Source of the DNA: Sorangium cellulosum
GTDB taxonomy: Bacteria; Myxococcota_A; Polyangia; Polyangiales; Polyangiaceae
DNA: 64,000 bases
Direction of reading: 5' to 3'
Assembly: GCF_002950945.1 (NCBI RefSeq)
Contig: NZ_CP012673.1
Span: 5,455,001-5,519,000 of the forward strand
In this document: positions 52,499-60,235 of the stretch, piece by piece
Layout: each line of letters begins with the position of its first letter
How positions within the stretch are numbered: the first letter of the stretch is position 1
The notes under the pieces: generated by a model
What the model saw: the letters and a program-made list of their open reading frames with translations, nothing else
Databases searched by the model: none
What the model was told of the DNA's origin: nothing
Translations under genes and position numbers: made by a program

Positions 52499-52681
52499 CT
52501 AGAACGCGTCCGGAGCATGAGAATATTCGAGTTGCCGCGCTCGGTCGGAGTCAATCCCTTCGGTCCACTGCCCGCCCGCGTCAATACGCTGCTGTCGATC
52601 CCGCATCCACGATCATTGGCGATTGAAATGGCTTTGTGGCTCGACCGGCTCAGGAGATCTGCGAAAACCGCTAGCGCCGCG

Positions 52682-53140
52682 GCTGCCCGCCGCACCGGCT
52701 GCGCTCCGCGCCGAGTTCGATCAACCTGCCCGCGTCAGCGCAGGGCGCGCCGAGTAGGCGCCCGATGGCCTCGTGGGCGCTGCGTGCCGCCTCGACGCGG
52801 CCCGCAGTGAGCGCCACCACCGCCGCGGGCGCTACCCGCCGCGCCGGCTGCGCTCGAGGGCGAGGTCGACGACGCCGCGCGCGTCGGCCTCCGGCGTACC
52901 GAGCAAGCCCCCGATGGTCTCGTGCGCGATGCGCGCCGCCTCCGCGTCGCCCACGGCGAGCGCGGGCCCAGCCGGGGCTGCCGGGGCTACCCGCCGCGCC
53001 GGCTGCGCTCGGCCGCGAGGTCGATGACGCCGCCCGTGCCGGCCCCGGGCGCGCCGAGCAGCCGCCCGATGGTCTGTATGCGTTCGGCGACCCGATGGTC
53101 TCGTGGGCGATGCGCGCCGCCTCCACGTCGCCCTCGGCGA
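52682..53140. repeat. Three degenerate ~150-bp tandem repeats
   Basis: Copies start at 52682, 52831 and 52986, each opening with GCT(G/A)CCCGCCGC(A/G)CCGGCTGCGCTC. On the minus strand each reads like the C-terminus of a short protein: EAARIAHETIG, LLG-x-P, then LAAERSRRGG and a stop. Indels have destroyed a common frame, and an extra duplication of CCCGATGGTCT is present near 53070-53110. A related coding block occurs at 59852-60142. Confidence 0.65.
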
Positions 53141-53259
53141 GCGCCGCCCTCATGGCTTCCGCGAGCTGGCCGAGCAGCACCGTCCGCGGGTCCGCCGGTT
53201 TCGTCTGTGATTCGTCCGGCTCACGAGGTTTCGCGCACTTACCTGCGTATTCCGGGCTG

Positions 53260-53432
53260 ACGTGACGGCCGATTCCGACCGCACGTGACGGCTCGTTCCG
53301 ACGGGACGTGACGGGGCGTTCCGGGCCACCCGACGGGGGGTTCCGACACACCCGACGGCTCGTTCCGACGCACGTGACGGGCCGTTCCGAGGGACGTGAC
53401 GGACCGTTCCGACGGGGGTGACGGCCCGTAGG
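53260..53432. repeat. 22-bp-period repeat array at IS21 left end
   Basis: Eight units of the form ACGTGACGG-xx-CGTTCCGACG begin at 53260, 53283, 53306, 53328, 53350, 53372, 53394 and 53416. Two related units lie inverted at the right end. IS21 elements are known to carry multiple terminal transposase-binding repeats, but eight units in near-perfect helical phase is a large number. Confidence 0.82.
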
Positions 53433-53463
53433 CGGCGCTCGCGGTCGCAGCCTCATCGCGTAC

Positions 53464-55146
53464 ATGGGCGCGATGTCGGAGCGGCTATCGATGCGTAAGG
53501 TTCGAGAGATTTTGAGGCTCAAGTTCGAGTGCAAGCGCAGCCGAGCGGAGATCGCGGCGGCGGCCTGCATCGGCGAGAGCACGGTGAGCGGCTACCTGGC
53601 GCGCGCGGCGAAGGCGGGGCTGACGTGGGAGGTCGCCCAAGAGATGACCGACGCCGAGATCGAGTCGCGGCTGTTCCGCGACGTCGGTCGCAACGAGCCG
53701 CCCGCGCGCGTGCCGATCGACTTCTCCTGGGTCCACCGCGAGCTGTCGAAGCCGTGCGTCACGCTGCAGACGCTCTGGCTCGAGTACCGCGAAGCGAGCG
53801 CGGCACAGGCTCCGCTGAAGCCCTACGAGTACAGCCGGTTCTGCGACCTGTACGCAGGCTGGAAGAAGAAGCTCGGCGTCGTGATGCGTCAGGTTCACCG
53901 CGCCGGCGAGAAGGTCTTCATCGACTACTCGGGAAGGAAGCCGCACCTCGTCGACCGGACGACCGGCGAGGTGATCGAGGTCGAGCTGTTCGTCGCGGTG
54001 CTCGGCGCGAGCAACTACACGTACGCCGAGGCGACGCGCTCGCAGAAGCTCGCCGACTTCGTCGGGTCGACGGTGCGGATGTTCGAGTACTTCGGTGGCG
54101 TGCCCGAGGTGCTCGTCCCGGACCAGCTCCGCAGCGCGGTCTCCGGGCCGGATCGGTACGAGCCGGACATCAACCCGACCTACCTCGAGATGGCGCGGCA
54201 CTACGGCGTGACGGTCATCCCGGCTCGGCCCCGGAAGCCGCGCGACAAGGCGAAGGTCGAGGGCGGCGTGCTCATCGCGCAGCGCTGGATCCTCGCTTCG
54301 CTCCGGCACCGGACCTTCTTCAGCCTCGCCGAGCTCAACGACGCGATCGCGTCGCTGCTGGAGCGGCTGAACGCGCGGCCGTTCCAACGGCTCGACGGCT
54401 GCCGGCGCACGGCGTTCGAGACCATCGACAAGCCCGTGATGCGGCCGCTACCGGCGCGGCGGTACGAGCTCGCCGACTGGAAGCACGCCAAGGTCAACAT
54501 CGACTACTGCGTCTGCTACGACGACCGGCTCTACAGCGCGCCGTACACGCTGGTCGGTGCGCGCGTCGAGATCCGAGCGACGGCCTCGGTCGTGGAGCTG
54601 TTCCACGACGGCGTGCGCGTCGCGTCGCACGCGCGCAGCTACGGCCGGAAGGGGTCGGCCGTGATCGTCGACGAGCATCGCCCCAGAGCCCATCGAGACT
54701 ACGGCAAGTGGCCGCCGGAGCGCGTGGTGGCGTGGGCCGAGACGATCGGCCCGAACGTCGGCGAGCTCGCGCGTGCGGTCATGCGCCACCGCACCCACCC
54801 GGAGACGGGCTACCGGACGTGCCTGGGCGTGATCCGGCTCGCGGACAAGTACGGTCGCGAGCGCGTCGACGCTGCGTGCGCGCGTGCGCTCCGCATCGGC
54901 AGCCCCACCGCCAAGAGCGTGACCGCGATCCTGAGGAACGGCCTCGACCGCGCGCCGCTGGTCGAGCCGCCGCCCCGGGGGGCGCTGGCGCACGAGAACA
55001 TTCGCGGTGCTGAGTACTTCAACAAGGAGGAGAGGAGTGATCTTGGAAGAGACGATTCAGAAGCTGGTCGAGATGAAGCTGAACGCGATGGCGGCGATGC
55101 TGAGAGAGAGGGCGGCAGCGCCGTCGACGGAGCCGCTCTCCACTGA
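53464..55146 (+). CDS. istA: IS21-family transposase IstA
   Basis: A 560-residue DDE transposase. N-terminal HTH (RKVREILRLKFECKRSRAEIAAAACIGESTVSGYLARA), then the RNase-H-like core with the triad in FIDYSGRKP (first Asp), VPDQLRSAV (second Asp) and KAKVEGGV (Glu), and the IstA-specific C-terminal domain. ATG 53464 or 53473 may start translation. The 3' end overlaps istB by 110 bp, ending with an unusual charged tail (DDSEAGRDEAERDGGDAERE) read from the istB start region. It inserts the IS together with IstB. Confidence 0.95.
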   Translation: MGAMSERLSMRKVREILRLKFECKRSRAEIAAAACIGESTVSGYLARAAKAGLTWEVAQEMTDAEIESRLFRDVGRNEPPARVPIDFSWVHRELSKPCVTLQTLWLEYREASAAQAPLKPYEYSRFCDLYAGWKKKLGVVMRQVHRAGEKVFIDYSGRKPHLVDRTTGEVIEVELFVAVLGASNYTYAEATRSQKLADFVGSTVRMFEYFGGVPEVLVPDQLRSAVSGPDRYEPDINPTYLEMARHYGVTVIPARPRKPRDKAKVEGGVLIAQRWILASLRHRTFFSLAELNDAIASLLERLNARPFQRLDGCRRTAFETIDKPVMRPLPARRYELADWKHAKVNIDYCVCYDDRLYSAPYTLVGARVEIRATASVVELFHDGVRVASHARSYGRKGSAVIVDEHRPRAHRDYGKWPPERVVAWAETIGPNVGELARAVMRHRTHPETGYRTCLGVIRLADKYGRERVDAACARALRIGSPTAKSVTAILRNGLDRAPLVEPPPRGALAHENIRGAEYFNKEERSDLGRDDSEAGRDEAERDGGDAEREGGSAVDGAALH

Positions 55147-55795
55147 GGAGGTGATCGGGTTGCTCGTCGACCGCGAGTGGACGGCGCGTGAGAACAAGCG
55201 ACTCCATCGCCTGCTGAAGGATGCGCGGGTGCCGGGGGGCGCGTGCATGGAGGACTTCTCCTGCGAGGCGGGGCGCGGCGTGGACAGGCCCTTCGCCCGG
55301 GTGCTGGGCTCCTGCCAGTGGGTCCGCGCGAAGCAGAACGTGATCGTGCTGGGAGCGACCGGAGCCGGGAAGAGCTTTCTCGGCGGCGCGCTCGCGCAAG
55401 CCGCCTGCAGGCAGGGCTTCCGCGCCCTCGTCATCCGCGCCCCGCGCCTGCTCCAACAGCTCGCGGTCGCGCGTGCCGACGGGACCTACGCGAACGCCCT
55501 CGCGCGCCTCGCCAAGGTCGCCGTGCTGGTCCTCGACGACTTCCTGCTCGCGCCCATGACCGACGTCGAGAGGCGCGATCTGCTGGAGGTCCTCGAGGAT
55601 AGATATGACAGGTCGTCGACCGTGATCACCTCGCAGATCCCGGTGAAAAGTTGGCACCAGGCCATCGGAGAGGCGAGTATCGCCGACGCGATCTGTGACC
55701 GCGTCGTCCACAACGCGCACCTGGTGACGCTCCGCGGTGGATCGATGCGGAAGAAGAAGGCGGTGGCTCCCGAGGTGACCGAGACGAAGACCTGA
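55037..55795 (+). CDS. istB: IS21-family helper ATPase IstB
   Basis: A 252-residue AAA+ ATPase. Walker A GATGAGKS (~residues 111-118), Walker B VLVLDDFLL, sensor-type STVITSQIP and the arginine-rich C-terminus (AICDRVVHNAHLVTLRGGSMRKKK). GTG 55037 with AAGGAGGAGAG upstream is the start, located inside istA, so the two are coupled. IstB helps IstA select target DNA and assemble the transpososome. Confidence 0.95.
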   Translation: MILEETIQKLVEMKLNAMAAMLRERAAAPSTEPLSTEEVIGLLVDREWTARENKRLHRLLKDARVPGGACMEDFSCEAGRGVDRPFARVLGSCQWVRAKQNVIVLGATGAGKSFLGGALAQAACRQGFRALVIRAPRLLQQLAVARADGTYANALARLAKVAVLVLDDFLLAPMTDVERRDLLEVLEDRYDRSSTVITSQIPVKSWHQAIGEASIADAICDRVVHNAHLVTLRGGSMRKKKAVAPEVTETKT

Positions 55796-55973
55796 CCGCG
55801 CTCGTCGCTGCGCTCCGGTCCACGTCACGCCGGACTGGGCCGTCGCGTCGCTCCGGAACGAGCCGTCACGTCCGTCGGAATACGCACTTACCCGCCGTCG
55901 ACGGCACGGTTGCCGCTCCCGACCCATGCGGAAACCTACGCGATCCCAGCGGATCCCCACCTTTGGCAGGCGT

Positions 55974-55996
55974 TTCGATTCCCGGCGCCTCCACCA
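55974..55996 (+). other. tRNA 3'-end remnant (putative att site)
   Basis: TTCGATT, CCCGG, CGCCTCC then ACCA exactly match the T-loop, the 3' T-stem strand, the 3' acceptor strand and the encoded CCA of a tRNA (the acceptor partner would be GGAGGCG, as in serine tRNAs). The sequence just before it (GGCGT) does not pair with the T-stem and no anticodon arm is present, so only the last 23 bases remain. An intrinsic terminator follows directly. This is the structure left at one end when an element integrates into a tRNA gene's 3' end. Confidence 0.72.
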
Positions 55997-56000
55997 CGAA

Positions 56001-56028
56001 GACACGGCGAGAGCCGTGTCATTTTTTT
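56001..56028 (+). terminator. Intrinsic terminator after tRNA remnant
   Basis: GACACGGC and GCCGTGTC form a perfect 8-bp stem around GAGA, followed by A and seven Ts (56022-56028). The best Rho-independent terminator in the window, 4 bp after the tRNA CCA end, so it is presumably the original tRNA terminator. Confidence 0.85.
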
Positions 56029-56528
56029 GGCGTGTGCCCTGCGTGTGACCTGAAAAATTTCGGCGACGCTGGATTTGGGGCGGGACCGGTGTAGGCGGGA
56101 TCACTGGGAGCAGGCGCGGCGGGTGACGCGAGGGTACGGGGCTCCACGGAACTCCACGGCGGGCACCAGGCCGGCGCGGACGACCCCGGGTCCGAGCCTG
56201 CGGCGCCGGAGGTGACCAGCAAGCCAAGCGAACGGACACTGCCTTGCCAGGCTGCGGGCAGCAGGTGGGGTCCTCGCCCTGCGAGGCCGGTCTTCGCCGA
56301 CCGGCGCCTGCCTGCCGAGCGCATGCCCCGTCTTGACACGGGACGGCATCTCCGCTGGCCTCGCAGAGTCGGGTGGCCATGGGGGTAGCTGGAGCAGCGG
56401 CGAGAGCCAGAGGGATGTCTTTAGATGCCTACGCAAATTGCTATGCGTCCTGCGTCACCACGACGCTGACTGCAAGGACTGAAGTCACTCTCGCCTGAAC
56501 GCTAGTCCTCATCGGAGAGGCGGAACGA
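56029..56528. other. 500-bp gap downstream of tRNA remnant
   Basis: No gene recognised. Minus-strand frames here are Pro/Ser/Arg-rich shadows. The last 60 bp are AT-richer and contain GGAGAGGCGGAACGA, the ribosome site of the following gene. Confidence 0.45.
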
Positions 56529-57242
56529 ATGAGCGACAGCAAAGAGAATGATAACGGCGAGACCCCGGACGCAGCGGCCAACCAGGGCGACGACCTCAGT
56601 ACTTCAGACAGCGAACTCAAACCTCGGTCCGTGACAATCGGTGTGTTGGCGGCTTCTGTGATCGCCTTGGTCGGAGCTATCGTTTATGGCTGGCTCCTCC
56701 ACAATCGCTGGGAGCATTTGGAGAAGTGGGGTGCCGCAGGAGACTCGGTCGCGCCACTGACCGCACTCATCAACGCCGGAGCTCTACTTGCGGCGTTATG
56801 GTCCATTGCTGCACAGCGCCAAGAGCTTCGTTTGCAGCGCAACGAACTGCGCCTTCAGCGACGAGAGTTCGAAATGCAGCGAGAGGAGATGCAGGAAAGT
56901 CGTCAGGTGTTCGAGGCGCAGCAAGAACAGCTTACTCGCACTGCCGCGGCCCAAGAACGCCTGGCCGAAGCTGAGGAAGCAGTTGCACGGGAGCAACGAA
57001 ATGCAAACAGAGCAACTGCGTCTTTGGAGCACGCCCAACGTTGCGCAACTATCGCGCAGCTTCACTTAGCTCTCGCGACTCTCGATGGAGCCATCACCAA
57101 TCTCAGCATGGCGGGATCACACGGACAGATGCAAGTTGATATAACACTCCGTCCGAGGTATGATGCGCTGAGTCGGCGGCTTGAACTTGAGGAGCGGTCC
57201 GAACGACAGCTAAGAGATCTTATGGCACGTGGGCAGACATGA
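56529..57242 (+). CDS. Membrane protein with long coiled coil
   Basis: A 237-residue protein. An acidic N-terminus of ~30 residues precedes two transmembrane helices (SVTIGVLAASVIALVGAIVYGWLL and VAPLTALINAGALLAALWSI), then a strong coiled coil (~residues 95-160: RQELRLQRNELRLQRREFEM and onward) and a helical C-terminus. Proteins with this two-helix plus LQR-repeat layout are often found in defence or toxin neighbourhoods, though their role is not established. Lower GC than the chromosome average. It is separated from the nuclease gene by ~490 bp. Confidence 0.82.
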   Translation: MSDSKENDNGETPDAAANQGDDLSTSDSELKPRSVTIGVLAASVIALVGAIVYGWLLHNRWEHLEKWGAAGDSVAPLTALINAGALLAALWSIAAQRQELRLQRNELRLQRREFEMQREEMQESRQVFEAQQEQLTRTAAAQERLAEAEEAVAREQRNANRATASLEHAQRCATIAQLHLALATLDGAITNLSMAGSHGQMQVDITLRPRYDALSRRLELEERSERQLRDLMARGQT

Positions 57243-57361
57243 TCAGCTGCGCTCATCGGCAAACCTCCTGCCAGGCAACGTAGGCCAGCAGCTCCGCGAC
57301 GGAAACCTGCCCCCGTCCGACGTCGCGCAGCCGGTGCCGCCGTCCGGTCGACACCTCGGGC

Positions 57362-57544
57362 ATGATTGATCCTGATGAGCTCGACGCCATCACTGAGGCT
57401 GTTCTCGCGGAGAAAGCCGAGATTTTCTCCCTATCCGTCGCCCCCGGCTTCGTGCTGGAACTCGCCTACGACGGCTGCGGGCTGTCCGCCGCGACCTGGG
57501 GGGCCGGGTCATCGTGGCGGGTGGCCGACATCGGGGAGGCGTGA
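57362..57544 (+). CDS. Small acidic protein, uncertain
   Basis: A possible 60-residue acidic product (MIDPDELDAITEAVLAEKAEIFSL...) with a plausible amphipathic helix. No ribosome site, no known family. Kept because the amino-acid composition is protein-like and the codon pattern is consistent; could be spurious. Confidence 0.38.
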   Translation: MIDPDELDAITEAVLAEKAEIFSLSVAPGFVLELAYDGCGLSAATWGAGSSWRVADIGEA

Positions 57545-57730
57545 TGCCTTGCCTCGCGTGCCTGCGGCAGGCAGGACTCCGGAGGCCCCGCGTACACCCA
57601 CAGCGGAACGACCCGGGCCGCTGGCGGGGAGCACAGCTGGCCGGATCCCTCCCCTGTGGGAGTACCGAGGCCGTAGCTACGCCTCTCTGTGTGGCTTCCG
57701 TTCCTACAGACATGGCCGTATCATTTGGCC

Positions 57731-59419
57731 ATGGCGTCGAAGGCCAACATCCCGAAGGGGCGAAGCGCGAGTCTGACCGCAAAGCAGCGCGAGCAGGCTG
57801 AACTCACCGAGTTCATTGGAGACCTTGGAGAGGACCTGTTTGTACCATGGTGCACCAAGGCAGAGTTGCTGGCCACAAAGCCCGGTCGTGACCGCAAGGG
57901 CTGGGACTACTATGTCGAGGACAATGCGAAGGGACGGTCTGACGCACCGCTCGACGCCAGACCACCAGAGTTCAGCTGTAAGGTCCAGGTGAAGGCCACG
58001 ACGGCTGGCAAGCGACAGATCCAGATCAAACTCGACAATTGGGAGCGCGCGGTCAAGGAACCTATACCATGGTTCTTTCTCGTCTACGTGTTCGAAGGTC
58101 GCACCGTGCAAGCTGCATACATCACACACGTAGGCGATAAGCTTATTGAACGCGTATTGAAGCGTCTACGGGAACTCGACACGCCGAGTAACACCAAGCC
58201 GCTACATAAGCAGTCGATATTGCTCACCTGGACCAATAAAGATCGCATTGATCATAACGACGGAACAGCACTAAGAGCATTCATTCGGGACCACATTGGC
58301 GACGACACTCTTGCTTACGTTCTTCACAAAGCGAAGCTTCAAACTACATCCGGATTTGATCGAAGGCCGACACAGGTAACACTCACAATGCCGCCGATGC
58401 ACCGCGCAGCGGCTTACGATCTTATGGCCGATTTTGCCATAGGACTTGTAGAGCAGATGCCCGTTTCTACAATTCGAACAGTAGAATCACGATTTGGAAT
58501 TCCTCGAGAGATTAGGAACGCCAGTACCGAGGCGACATTGTCCTTAAAAGACAGGCCGTCCGAGGGAGTGACTCGCGTTACATTTTCGAATCCGGATCGA
58601 ACATCCGCAGCAACCGTCGACTGCGACCGATATCTAGCCCATTCAGTGTTTCCATTCCTTCCACAGTCCCACTGGAAGCTCCGCCTCAGATCCCCGTTTG
58701 TCTCGATGATCCTGTATCAAAGACGGATGAGCATAAGCACAAGCTTCGACGCAGATCGAACGCTACCAATTGCAGATCTGTCAATTGTGAGCAGACTACT
58801 AGAATTGATAAATTCATCCGATTCGGACGGGCTTCGCGTTGAGTTTGATCACGGACAAGGGCGGCGAAGCCGGATCGGTCCGTCAAAGACCACGTTTGGA
58901 GTTCCGTCAGACGTTCTCGAAAACGTGAGAACCTGCCGTCAGTTCGCAATGTTGGCTGCGCATTTTGGTATTCCAGATTCCACGTTGATAAGACCTATAG
59001 ACATAATACTACACCGCGATATTGTCGCATGTATGGCTGGATTTTTCGACCGGTCCGCAGGCAACGTTAGCGTGCGGATTCCGTTTAACAAGCACAATAC
59101 GCAACTGCGTTACGCCATCATGCTTCCAGCTTTTTTGCCCGTGGCAGACGATCTTCTTGCGGCAATATTTGCCGTGGTTGGACCTGCGACGGTCGTCGCA
59201 GACGATCATAGTGGCGAAGAGATGCTGGAGGTTCAGGGCGAAGTGCGCTGTCTATCTAAACAAGTTGTTCCTAAAAAAGAATGGCAAAACCGCGATTTTA
59301 AGAAAAGGATAAGAAGCTTAGCTGCATCGCTCGATGCGGAAGGGTTGATCGTTTCTATGCCACGCGACGTAGCCGAGCCTGAGGCGCGCAGAGCCAAGAA
59401 GGGCCGGAGCTCTAAGTGA
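57731..59419 (+). CDS. DUF4365-like PD-(D/E)XK nuclease with large C-terminal region
   Basis: A 562-residue protein. Residues ~25-110 have the DUF4365/Mrr-like nuclease pattern: G-D-L-G-E34-D-L-F, GWDYYVE (D59) and FSCKVQVKAT (Q86-x-K88). The remaining ~450 residues match nothing I know and are probably a recognition or regulatory part with several beta strands. Base composition is about 50% GC, well below its surroundings, implying transfer. The ATG lies 6 nt after TATCAT (57719-57724), so the message may be leaderless. A stand-alone restriction-like or abortive-infection nuclease is the favoured interpretation. Confidence 0.85.
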   Translation: MASKANIPKGRSASLTAKQREQAELTEFIGDLGEDLFVPWCTKAELLATKPGRDRKGWDYYVEDNAKGRSDAPLDARPPEFSCKVQVKATTAGKRQIQIKLDNWERAVKEPIPWFFLVYVFEGRTVQAAYITHVGDKLIERVLKRLRELDTPSNTKPLHKQSILLTWTNKDRIDHNDGTALRAFIRDHIGDDTLAYVLHKAKLQTTSGFDRRPTQVTLTMPPMHRAAAYDLMADFAIGLVEQMPVSTIRTVESRFGIPREIRNASTEATLSLKDRPSEGVTRVTFSNPDRTSAATVDCDRYLAHSVFPFLPQSHWKLRLRSPFVSMILYQRRMSISTSFDADRTLPIADLSIVSRLLELINSSDSDGLRVEFDHGQGRRSRIGPSKTTFGVPSDVLENVRTCRQFAMLAAHFGIPDSTLIRPIDIILHRDIVACMAGFFDRSAGNVSVRIPFNKHNTQLRYAIMLPAFLPVADDLLAAIFAVVGPATVVADDHSGEEMLEVQGEVRCLSKQVVPKKEWQNRDFKKRIRSLAASLDAEGLIVSMPRDVAEPEARRAKKGRSSK

Positions 59420-59540
59420 GGCAGCGCCGCCGCTTGAATACTGCGGCAAGGCGCCTGCGCCCTCGGCGGAGCCGCCCGAACGCGGTCCCGATGGGCACCC
59501 CGAGGCTCCAGGCGACCTCCGACACCTGCTCGCTCTCGCC
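59412..59540 (-). pseudogene. Decayed ECF sigma region-4 fragment, copy 1
   Basis: One minus frame ending at TAG 59412 reads SEQVSEVAWSLGVPIGTAFG and RLRRGRRRLAAVFKRRR, the HTH of a myxobacterial ECF sigma factor. The rest of the gene is absent. It overlaps the end of the nuclease gene on the other strand by 8 bp. Confidence 0.5.
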
Positions 59541-59562
59541 GATCTGGCCGGGAAGATGTGGT

Positions 59563-59795
59563 CTACCGCAAGCGACGCCAGCGCTTCAGCACGTGCGCGA
59601 GGTGCTTGCGGCCGAGGCGGATCCGGGAGAAGGCGGTCTCGACGGGCACGCCGAGGCCAGTTCTCGGGTGACCTGGCTCACCTGCTCGCCCTCGCGACCA
59701 GGAGCAAGACGATGGCCTCCCGGGGCCTGAGCAGCCGGAACTGCTCCAGGAGATCGCGCGCCTCGACGGGCCCGTGGGGGGGACGGCGCCTTACT
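59563..59795 (-). pseudogene. Decayed ECF sigma region-4 fragment, copy 2
   Basis: Reading from 59795 toward the TAG at 59563-59565, ARDLLEQFRLLRPREAIVLL, then (after a frameshift) EGEQVSQVTREL, then (after another) GVPVETAFSRIRLGRKHLAH and VLKRWRRLR. These three pieces join into one continuous sigma region 3/4 end, so at least two indels broke it. Related to the adjacent copy: a duplicated and decayed sigma-factor tail. Confidence 0.6.
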
Positions 59796-59851
59796 GCTCG
59801 GCCAAGCGGTGCGGGTCCGCGAAGGCCACCTCCCGGTGCCGGTAGGGCTTG

Positions 59852-60142
59852 CTATCGTCGCGAGCTTGCTCGCGCCTCCGGTTCCAGGCCAAGCAGCCGG
59901 CCGATGGCCTCGTGAACCACCAGGGCCGCCTCTCCGTCCCCGAGGGCGACGGCGCGGCTCAGGGTACCGGCGAGCGAGGCAACCACGGCGGCCCGAGGCG
60001 ACGGCTCGACCATCGCGAACTCTCCAGACCCGAGTCCCCTCGGTTGGGCCGGGGTTGGGTCCATGCCTTCCGAGGGGGTGCGGTCGGTCTTCGCGCCCCC
60101 CCGAAAACCCGCGAGAAGTGACGGATCGCGACGGTTCGCCAC
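59852..60142 (-). CDS. Small hypothetical protein with repeat-family tail
   Basis: A 96-residue product from GTG 60142. The C-terminal half (LAGTLSRAVALGDGEAALVV, HEAIGRLLG) matches the block EAMRAALAEGDVEAARIAHE, TIG encoded by the degenerate repeats at 52.7-53.2 kb. The N-terminal half is unstructured. It has no clear ribosome site. It may be a mobile or repeated sequence rather than a functional gene. Confidence 0.4.
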   Translation of the reverse strand: MANRRDPSLLAGFRGGAKTDRTPSEGMDPTPAQPRGLGSGEFAMVEPSPRAAVVASLAGTLSRAVALGDGEAALVVHEAIGRLLGLEPEARASSRR

Positions 60143-60235
60143 CGCGGCGGAATCCAGCCGGTTTTTCCGGCGCGCGCGTCGGGATCCAGGTTACCATGCC
60201 GCCGCGGGATCACCTCTTTGGAAGCGAGGACAGCG

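Larger units (their letters stand above)
53244..55886 (+). mobile_element. IS21-family insertion sequence, complete
   Basis: A 2,643-bp element containing istA and istB. Ends are inverted: left TGCGTATTCCG at 53244, right complement at 55876-55886, with GACGTGACGG a few bases further in on both sides. It is flanked by the 6-bp direct repeat CTTACC (53238-53243 and 55887-55892), within the 4-8 bp range of IS21 target duplications, so it transposed here recently enough to keep intact flanks. It interrupts a minus-strand reading frame that, when the element is removed, runs without a stop from the tRNA remnant at 55974 into the repeats at 52.7-53.2 kb. Confidence 0.93.

Noticed and set aside
52517-52810. 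Small ORF (MRIFELPRS...) downstream of the FRG gene
   Set aside because: The first ~50 residues look protein-like, but it runs into the degenerate repeats, has no ribosome site and no recognisable family; probably a truncated remnant.
53260-53432. Regularly spaced repeats resembling a CRISPR array
   Set aside because: Period is 22-23 bp with no variable spacers of useful length, located at an IS21 end with matching inverted units at the other end; they are transposase-binding repeats.
55019-56380. Minus-strand frame containing the WRRRES block over the tRNA remnant
   Set aside because: That amino-acid block is the antisense translation of a tRNA T-arm and acceptor end, a common false gene call.
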